Part shown: positions 54,566-61,105 of the stretch, piece after piece
Position numbering within the stretch: the stretch's first letter is position 1
Layout: each line of letters opens with the position of its first letter
Source: Micavibrio sp964400125
Lineage (GTDB): Bacteria; Pseudomonadota; Alphaproteobacteria; Micavibrionales; Micavibrionaceae
Reading direction: 5' to 3'
Length of the DNA stretch: 64,000 bases
NCBI GenBank assembly: GCA_964400125.1
Contig: CAYNSR010000003.1
Span: forward strand, 124,001-188,000
Notes under the pieces: generated by a model
Databases searched by the model: none
What the model was told of the DNA's origin: nothing
Seen by the model: only the letters and a program-made list of their open reading frames with translations
Made by a program: the position numbers and the translations under genes

Positions 54566-54949
54566 ATGATAAACAGGAAAACCATCACAATTCTGCCCGA
54601 AACTAGCGATACCGTTCTGTGCGTGACATTCTCCGGCACGGTCACGGCGGAAGATTATCTGGAATATTTTGAAAAGCCGCTGGAGGCGATTTATGACGCC
54701 CAGGGTCATGTCAGCGCATTGATCCATTCTGACACGGATTTTTCCGGCTGGACGCAAGACGCCGCAGATTTAAGTTTCAAATGCATTTCGACCTACGCGC
54801 CGATGGCCAGAAAAATTGCCTATATCAACGCGCCCGACAGCCGCAAGCTGCTGATGAAAATGATTGAACCCATCACCGTCGGGGAAACCCGTTTTTTTGA
54901 ATCCGAACAACTGCAAGACGCGATCGCATGGATAAAAGAGGAGGAATAG
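54566..54949 (+). CDS. SpoIIAA-like (STAS-related) protein, tandem copy 1
   Basis: A 127-residue soluble protein of the SpoIIAA-like type: a strand-turn start (TITILPETSDTVLCVTFSG), TAEDYLEYFEKPLEAI, ALIHSDTDFSGW, and the conserved block AADLSFKCIST...AYINAPDSRKLLMKM. Such proteins share the STAS fold, often with unknown partners. It is nearly the same length as the next gene and clearly a tandem duplicate. The pair is separated by 2 bases and is divergent from thrS. No clear ligand or phosphorylation serine is obvious. Confidence 0.78.
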   Translation: MINRKTITILPETSDTVLCVTFSGTVTAEDYLEYFEKPLEAIYDAQGHVSALIHSDTDFSGWTQDAADLSFKCISTYAPMARKIAYINAPDSRKLLMKMIEPITVGETRFFESEQLQDAIAWIKEEE

Positions 54950-54951
54950 AG

Positions 54952-55347
54952 ATGGCGGAACCCGACAGAACAATCATCACCCTGCCGGAAACCGGAGGCG
55001 CGACTTTGTGCCTGCATCTGCGCGGTGAAATCACGGCGGATGATTTTAACGATTACTTCGATACACCGTTAAAGGAAATCGTTCCCAAACACGGCTATTA
55101 CAACCTTTACATTTATTACGATCCGGAATTTATCGGCTGGTCCCCTGAGGCTGCGGATTTAAGCTTCAAATGCATCTCGACCTTCAGCCCGAAGGCCCGC
55201 AGGCTCGCCTATATCAACGCCCCGGACAGCCGTATGCTAATGATGAAAATGCTTGATCCGATCATGCAAGCAGAAATCCGCTATTATGACGACGAACAGA
55301 AAAAAGAAGCCTTGGACTGGGTTCTGTCCTACATACACAAACCCTAA
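54952..55347 (+). CDS. SpoIIAA-like (STAS-related) protein, tandem copy 2
   Basis: A 131-residue paralogue of the preceding gene, sharing TITILPET/TIITLPET at the start, ITADDFNDYFDTPLKEI and the block AADLSFKCISTFSPKARRLAYINAPDSRMLMMKM. I chose ATG at 54952 because GAGGAGG lies 9 bases upstream, inside the end of copy 1; the frame is open slightly further upstream. The stop overlaps the end of the convergent T1SS adaptor gene by 4 bases. The function is unknown; the pair may form a heterodimer. Confidence 0.78.
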   Translation: MAEPDRTIITLPETGGATLCLHLRGEITADDFNDYFDTPLKEIVPKHGYYNLYIYYDPEFIGWSPEAADLSFKCISTFSPKARRLAYINAPDSRMLMMKMLDPIMQAEIRYYDDEQKKEALDWVLSYIHKP

Positions 55348-56786
55348 CGTTCGCTCATGGCATTGCCCAGCGTCTTGATGAAGGGCTTCAGGATATATTC
55401 CATGACCGTTTTCTTTCCGGTCAGAATATCGACTGATGCCACCATGCCGGGGATAATCGGCAACACTTCGCCCTTGCGTTTAAGCGTGTTTTCAAAGGTG
55501 CGCAACCGCACGCGGTAAAAACTCTCGCCCTTCTCGTTGGTAATAGTGTCCGCCGAAATATCGATCAATTCGCCTTTCAATCCGCCGTAAATTGCAAAAT
55601 CATATGCCGTGATCTTTATCATCGCCGCCTGTTTCGGGTGCAGGAACGCAATATCGCCGGGGCGGATATTAGCCTCCACCAGCAACTGGTCGTCTTTTGG
55701 AACAATCTCCAAAACATCCTCGCCCGGCTTCAATACGCCCCCGACGGTTGAAATCTTGATATCCTTGATCGTGCCGTTCACGGGGGAGCGTATTTCCGTG
55801 CGCATCTTGCGATCTTCCAGCGAACCGAGCGTCTCCCTGATCGCGTTCATCTCCGACATCTTCGCGGATAATTCCGTTTGCGCCTGCGCCCGGTAGGTAT
55901 TGGTCACTTCTTCAATCTTGGCCTTGGCTTCCGCCACCGCAGATTGCGACCGGGGCAGAGCCCCGAGAAGGCTGTTCAATTCGCCCTGACGTTCCGTCAG
56001 GCTGCGTTCCAACTGGATCAATTCAATCTTCGGTGCCGATCCGCGTTCAACCAGCGGGGCGATCATATCCCGTTCCTGCCGGGACAAGGCGATCACCTGC
56101 CGCAGATCGGCGGCCTTGCTGTTGATCTCGCGAATTTCCTGTTCCCGCTGCACCAGTTGTTGCTGGTAGATTTGCGTCTGGGATGCCAGACTTTGCATGT
56201 TGGCGCGGAAAGCTTCCAGTTCCTCGGTCACGCTTGTTGGCGTGCCTTTCATGACCTCGTCGGGAAATTCGGGGCTGGACTTTCCTTCCGCCTCCGCCTT
56301 CAGCCGGGAAATCGCCGCCAGCAGACCGAGATATTTTTGCTGGTTTGCCCCTAGCGATGACGCCGCATCGATATCGCGAATCTGCAACAGGACTTGTCCG
56401 GCGGCAACCTCCTCGCCTTCTTTTACCAAAAAGGCATCGACGATCCCGCCTTCAAGGGTCTGAACGACCTGCACCGCCGAAGACGGAATGATTTTACCTT
56501 CACCCCGGGTCACTTCGTCCAGCGTCGCGAAATTCGCCCAGACCAGAAAAACAACGAAAAACGTGACAATTGCCGTCAACAAAAGATGCGCCGATAGCGG
56601 TAGCGTCTCATCCGTCGTAAAAAATTTGTCGGCATGGGCCTGCGCCTTTTCAAGCTGGGCCGCCGCCCAGTTTTTTTGAATCTTCGCCCAGTCCTCGGTC
56701 TTGTTGATATCAAGATCCTCAACCTTGGCCTTTTTCTTCTGTTCCGGTTGCGGCTGCGCCGGTTTTTTTTCTGCGGGGTTGGTCAT
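55344..56786 (-). CDS. HlyD/LapC-family T1SS periplasmic adaptor
   Basis: A 480-residue membrane fusion protein of a type I secretion system. A Pro/Gln/Lys-rich cytoplasmic N-terminus (1-65) precedes one transmembrane helix (about 70-90). Then come a lipoyl half-motif (LEGGIVDAFLVKEGEEVAAGQVLL), a long coiled coil (about 150-330), the second half-motif (IRSPVNGTIKDIKISTVGGVL) and a beta-barrel part ending with KKTVMEYILKPF. It links the ABC transporter in the inner membrane to TolC. It begins 2 bases after the stop of the transporter gene, so the two are translationally close. Confidence 0.92.
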   Translation of the reverse strand: MTNPAEKKPAQPQPEQKKKAKVEDLDINKTEDWAKIQKNWAAAQLEKAQAHADKFFTTDETLPLSAHLLLTAIVTFFVVFLVWANFATLDEVTRGEGKIIPSSAVQVVQTLEGGIVDAFLVKEGEEVAAGQVLLQIRDIDAASSLGANQQKYLGLLAAISRLKAEAEGKSSPEFPDEVMKGTPTSVTEELEAFRANMQSLASQTQIYQQQLVQREQEIREINSKAADLRQVIALSRQERDMIAPLVERGSAPKIELIQLERSLTERQGELNSLLGALPRSQSAVAEAKAKIEEVTNTYRAQAQTELSAKMSEMNAIRETLGSLEDRKMRTEIRSPVNGTIKDIKISTVGGVLKPGEDVLEIVPKDDQLLVEANIRPGDIAFLHPKQAAMIKITAYDFAIYGGLKGELIDISADTITNEKGESFYRVRLRTFENTLKRKGEVLPIIPGMVASVDILTGKKTVMEYILKPFIKTLGNAMSER

Positions 56787-56788
56787 GC

Positions 56789-59080
56789 CTATGCTCCCGT
56801 ATCTTCGGCGGAAGTGCCGTATTGGCGCGCCTGAAGTTTTTTAATGACGATGTCTTTTGGACCGAAATCGACAATGCGTCCGCGATCCAGCAACAAAATC
56901 TTGTCCACCAGAGTCAACATGCTGCCCTTGTGCGTAATCAGGATCATCGTTTTGTTTTCACACAAGACTTTCAGGCGTTTGAGCAAACGCTGCTCCGATG
57001 CCGGATCTAAAGACGCGGTTGGTTCATCAAGCACCAGAACCGGGGGATCGTAAAGCAATGACCGCGCAATCGCCACAGCCTGACGCTGACCGCCCGACAG
57101 GGCTTCGCCACGCTCCCCGACCTGGGTATCAAGACCAGCCTGCGAATCACGCAGGAATTCCATCACCCCCGCCAGTTCCGCCGCGCGCAAAACGGCACGG
57201 TCCGGGGCGGTTTCATGCCCCATGGTAATATTTTCGCGCACCGATCCGTAAAACAATTGCGGCGATTGCTGCACCGCGCCCACCGACCGGCGCAAATCGC
57301 CCGGATCGATCTGGCGGACATCGGTGTTATCAAGCTGCACCGAACCGCTTTCGGGCTGGTAGAGATTGAGTAACAGGCGCTCGATGGTCGTCTTGCCCGA
57401 TCCGACCGCGCCGATAATCCCGATATGATCGCCGGGATCGACGGTAAAGCTGATGTGGTTCAGGGCCGGAACGGTTTGCCCCGGGTAATGGAACAAAACA
57501 TCGCGGAATTCGACATAGCCGCGCACATCCGGCATGGAAATAAAATGTTTCCCCGTTGGACGCTCGACGGGCCGTTTCATCAAATCGTCAAGCTGTTTCA
57601 ATGCCTGCCGCGATTGGTTCATTCGCGTCATCAGACCCGCCACTTGCGCCAGCGGTGCCAAGGCACGACCACCCAGCATGACCGAGGCAATCAGCGCCCC
57701 CATCGTCATCTCCCCTTCACTAATCAGATAAACACCGACAATGATGATGAACACGCTGGCGGCCTGCTGGATCAGCATGGCAAAGTTCAGCGCGAATGAA
57801 GAAATCTCCCGCGCCTTCATCGCCGTACCGGAAGCCTTGTCGTTCAGCTCTTCCCATTTGCGCTGGGTGTGGCCTTCGGCGGCCTGCACCTTGATCGTTT
57901 CCAGACCGGAAATGGTTTCGAACAGCAAAGCATTCTTCAGCGCGGATTCATTCATCGATTGCTTGATGACCCGCTCCAGCGGTTTTTGTAAGGCAAACCC
58001 CATGATAATGACAAGCGGCATTGCCGCCAGCGGCACAAGGGCCACAGGCCCGGCGATCACTGCAATCAGAGCGACAAAAAGAAGCGCAAACGGCAAATCG
58101 ATAATGGCCGTCAGCGTTGCCGAGGTAAAGAAATCGCGCAGCCCCTCGAATTCCTTGACGTTACTGGCGAGAACGCCCGCGCTTGAGGGGCGGGCCGCCA
58201 TGGTCATGCCCATGATCTGTTCGAAAATGGATGCGGACATTTTTACATCCGCCTTCTTTCCGGCATAGTCCAGAAATTTTGCCCGCAGGTTTTTTAAAAT
58301 AAAATCGAACACAAAGACCGTGAGGACGCCTGCCGCCAGAACCCACAACGTATCGAAAGCCGAATTGGGAATAACGCGGTCGTAAACATTCATGGTAAAA
58401 AGCGGACTGGCCAGCGCGAACATGTTAATCATCACGGCAGCAACCGCCACTTCGCGATATATTTTTTTATGTTCCTTCAGGGCCGCCCAGAACCAGTCGC
58501 GTGTCGTATCGATGACCGCCGGTCCAGCCCGTTCGTCCACCCGGGCCACGGGACGGATATAAAAGGCGTATCCGGCATAAAGATGCTGTAATTGCCCCAG
58601 TGAAACCTGTTTCTTTTCATCCTCGGTTTCGGGGAACTGGATCAAAAACCGGGTTTCAGGATGAATCTCCGGTGCCTGCCCCACTTCTTTCGCGGGCGGG
58701 TGCTTGTCCGGATACTTGATATCCCACAGGATACAGGCATGGCCGTGTTCCAGAACCAGAACACATGGCAGAATCGGCGCAATAGCCAGCGCCTCCAGCG
58801 TACGTTCCACCAGACGCGCATTCAAATCCGCCCGCTCCGCCGCGCGGATAAACAGGGCCGGGGTAATGCCGGTGGTTGCAATCGGCAATCCAGCCGTCAG
58901 CGCCGCAGGCGAGGTGCGGCGTCCATAATGCCCGGCAATAATCCGCAAGGTCTCGACAAGGGGCGCGGAAACCGCAACCCGGTCCGCCTGTAGCGGCCAC
59001 GCGCTTTCGGTGGCCTCTGCGGAAGGCGATTCTGTCGTGCCCGGTGCTGCGGGCCGTTCGGACGATGGGGATGATGACAC
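56789..59080 (-). CDS. T1SS ABC transporter with degenerate C39-like domain (LapB-type)
   Basis: A 763-residue peptidase-like ABC exporter. Residues about 35-170 look like a C39-type domain (LRIIAGHYGRRTSPAAL, PCVLVLEHGHACIL), but the catalytic cysteine position is not Cys, as in C39-like domains that only bind substrate. The membrane domain (about 205-480) has six hydrophobic helices. The ATPase domain has Walker A GAVGSGKTT, signature LSGGQRQAVAIARSLL, Walker B VLVLDEPTASLD and ILITHKGSM. It should export the adhesin encoded at 61106. It precedes the adaptor gene and lies 281 bases downstream of the TolC gene. Confidence 0.92.
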   Translation of the reverse strand: MSSSPSSERPAAPGTTESPSAEATESAWPLQADRVAVSAPLVETLRIIAGHYGRRTSPAALTAGLPIATTGITPALFIRAAERADLNARLVERTLEALAIAPILPCVLVLEHGHACILWDIKYPDKHPPAKEVGQAPEIHPETRFLIQFPETEDEKKQVSLGQLQHLYAGYAFYIRPVARVDERAGPAVIDTTRDWFWAALKEHKKIYREVAVAAVMINMFALASPLFTMNVYDRVIPNSAFDTLWVLAAGVLTVFVFDFILKNLRAKFLDYAGKKADVKMSASIFEQIMGMTMAARPSSAGVLASNVKEFEGLRDFFTSATLTAIIDLPFALLFVALIAVIAGPVALVPLAAMPLVIIMGFALQKPLERVIKQSMNESALKNALLFETISGLETIKVQAAEGHTQRKWEELNDKASGTAMKAREISSFALNFAMLIQQAASVFIIIVGVYLISEGEMTMGALIASVMLGGRALAPLAQVAGLMTRMNQSRQALKQLDDLMKRPVERPTGKHFISMPDVRGYVEFRDVLFHYPGQTVPALNHISFTVDPGDHIGIIGAVGSGKTTIERLLLNLYQPESGSVQLDNTDVRQIDPGDLRRSVGAVQQSPQLFYGSVRENITMGHETAPDRAVLRAAELAGVMEFLRDSQAGLDTQVGERGEALSGGQRQAVAIARSLLYDPPVLVLDEPTASLDPASEQRLLKRLKVLCENKTMILITHKGSMLTLVDKILLLDRGRIVDFGPKDIVIKKLQARQYGTSAEDTGA

Positions 59081-59306
59081 AGGTCAAACCTTCCTGTTTG
59101 CGGAGCGGAAACACAAGCCTAACACAAAGCCGTCAGACGAGACTGCGGGAATTTCTCCGCTCCATTTTCAATCGGCTCCCCTTAAAAAACGCTGAAGAAA
59201 AACAGATAAATTCCATAACGTTATAAAAATTCTTCCTGCGGGGGGCCAGACTCATATGGGGTGGTCCGGAGAAACGGCAAGCGCCGCGGCGATCTCTTCC
59301 GGGCAG

Positions 59307-59334
59307 AAAAAAACCCGCCGGAAGCGGGTTTTTT
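59307..59334. terminator. Terminator after the TolC gene
   Basis: An A-run, CCCGC, loop CGGAA, GCGGG and a T-run make a symmetric stem-loop that can work in both directions. It lies 27 bases after the stop of the TolC-like gene and 226 bases before the ABC transporter gene. Confidence 0.85.
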
Positions 59335-59361
59335 CGCATGTGTTGTCAAAGCACAAAAATT

Positions 59362-60840
59362 CTACATCTTCGCCGCATTCGCCTCGCGGGGGTAAGCCAC
59401 GCCCAGAGTCGGCAGCAATTCGCCCTTCAGGGCCAGCAGGCGATAAACGGCGAACATCTCGACAAATTCCGCATTCACCATATTGCTCTGGGAGACGAAG
59501 AGTTCGTTTTGCGAATCGAGCACATCCAGCAGGGTGCGGCGGTTCAGATCGAACTGGTCCTTGTATGCCTTTACCGTTTCCTGATTGGCCGCCGCCTGGG
59601 TTGCGAATTCACGCGCACGTTCGCCGGAAGACACCATACGCGCCCAGGTCGTGCGGACTTCGTTTTCGATGTTGCGGGCGGCCTTGGCGCGTTCTTCCTT
59701 GACTTGCGCTTCACGGCTGATGTGTTCGCGGACACGGGCGGTATCGATGCCGCCGCGATACAGGTTCCAGTTGACCACGACCAGACCCGAGGCTGAAGTA
59801 TCCTCACCCTCAACCCCACCGAGATCTTCGCCGTGCCGTGCATTCAGTTGCAGATCGACCTGCGGATAGAAGAGGCTTTTGGCCCCTTCATATTCATGAT
59901 TCGCCACCTTGATATCGGCTTCATAAATATCGAGCGTCGGGCTTTGGTGCAGCGAAACGCGGAGCTGGTCTTCCAGCGTCGCCGCCAGAGCATCGACGGG
60001 GACCATCGGCATGACCAGTTCCTGCGGCTGGTCGCCGACATCGCGAATAAAGGCCGCTTCGGCCACGCGCAAGGCTTCGCGCACACTGGATTCATTGGCG
60101 CGGGCGGAAGCCAGACGGGCGCGAGCCTGCTCCGTATCGGCCCCGGTGGAACGGCCAGACGACGCGCTGTCTTCAATTTGCTCCATGATCGATATGTGAT
60201 CCGCGACGTTCTGGCGGGAAATGCGCAGCAATTCACGCTGGCGCAAAACGTCCAGATACGATTCGACGATGGAAAGACCGACCAGCTCCGACGCCTCGCG
60301 CACACGATGCGCGGCAGAAAGAACGCGGGCCTGCTGACGCTTGTTCTCATACTTCGTTTCAAAACCGTCAAACAGCAATTGCGTCAGGGTCAGACCGGCC
60401 TGATAGCGGAAATGCGTTTCCGAATCATCGCCGTCGCCATCGCCGCGCGTTGCCGCGTTGTCGGAATATTCCGGTCCGAAATCGCCGCGAAAATCGATCG
60501 ACGGACGATATAGGCCCCGCGCCTGCCGCAACTCTTCATCCGTGGCGCGGCGGTTATTGGCATTGCGGGTATATTCGGGATTGGTGCTGACGCCGAAGGA
60601 AACCGCCTCGGCAACACTAACCTTCCCCGGCAAGCCCCCTGCGGGCGCGGCGGCGGCAGGATTGACCTGCGCCAGCATGCCCGTATCAATCGCCGTTGCC
60701 GTCGCACCATCATGTTCAACCACGGTCAGGGGCGCATATTCCGTTTTCTGGTCCGCCGCATGCGACGCCGCCGCGATCCCCCATGACAAAACGGCAACAG
60801 ACGCGCCAAACGCTAAACGTGAGATCAGGCGTGCAGACAT
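59362..60840 (-). CDS. TolC-family outer membrane channel of the T1SS
   Basis: A 492-residue outer-membrane efflux protein. A signal peptide (about 1-28, ending SHAA) precedes the mature domain, which has the repeated long-helix layout of TolC: TQLLFDGFETKYENKRQQA, LVGLSIVESYLDVLRQRELL, then the second half LVVVNWNLYRGGIDTARVRE and AYKDQFDLNRRTLLDVLDSQNELFVSQ. It resembles the LapE/AggA-type TolC used with adhesins. I chose ATG at 60840, with GGGAA upstream. It lies between the adhesin gene and the ABC/adaptor pair on the same strand, each side separated by a terminator. Confidence 0.92.
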   Translation of the reverse strand: MSARLISRLAFGASVAVLSWGIAAASHAADQKTEYAPLTVVEHDGATATAIDTGMLAQVNPAAAAPAGGLPGKVSVAEAVSFGVSTNPEYTRNANNRRATDEELRQARGLYRPSIDFRGDFGPEYSDNAATRGDGDGDDSETHFRYQAGLTLTQLLFDGFETKYENKRQQARVLSAAHRVREASELVGLSIVESYLDVLRQRELLRISRQNVADHISIMEQIEDSASSGRSTGADTEQARARLASARANESSVREALRVAEAAFIRDVGDQPQELVMPMVPVDALAATLEDQLRVSLHQSPTLDIYEADIKVANHEYEGAKSLFYPQVDLQLNARHGEDLGGVEGEDTSASGLVVVNWNLYRGGIDTARVREHISREAQVKEERAKAARNIENEVRTTWARMVSSGERAREFATQAAANQETVKAYKDQFDLNRRTLLDVLDSQNELFVSQSNMVNAEFVEMFAVYRLLALKGELLPTLGVAYPREANAAKM

Positions 60841-61047
60841 TTCAATATTTCCCTTCGGTTTTGCTTCAAAACACAGGTCCGACCGCGCCCTTGCGGAGAC
60901 CTGCAAAATGGCCAAGGCTATCGCCTTCATATGACTGGGTTTTTAGCCTGAAACCGCCTTGCTTTCCAGCTTTATTTTCCGATGTCCGCTATCTTCTGGC
61001 GCGGAGGCTTTTTCGAAGAGGTCTTGTTTTTCATAACTTTATTCTAC

Positions 61048-61087
61048 AAAAAACGGGCAGTTGCCTGTGCAAACCGCCCGTTTTTTT
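61048..61087 (-). terminator. Terminator after the adhesin gene
   Basis: AAAAAACGGGC (61048-61058) pairs with GCCCGTTTTTT (61076-61086) across a 17-base loop. Read on the minus strand, the A-run becomes a T-run, 20 bases after the adhesin stop. Confidence 0.75.
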
Positions 61088-61105
61088 AAATCGTTCGCAT
61101 AACGC

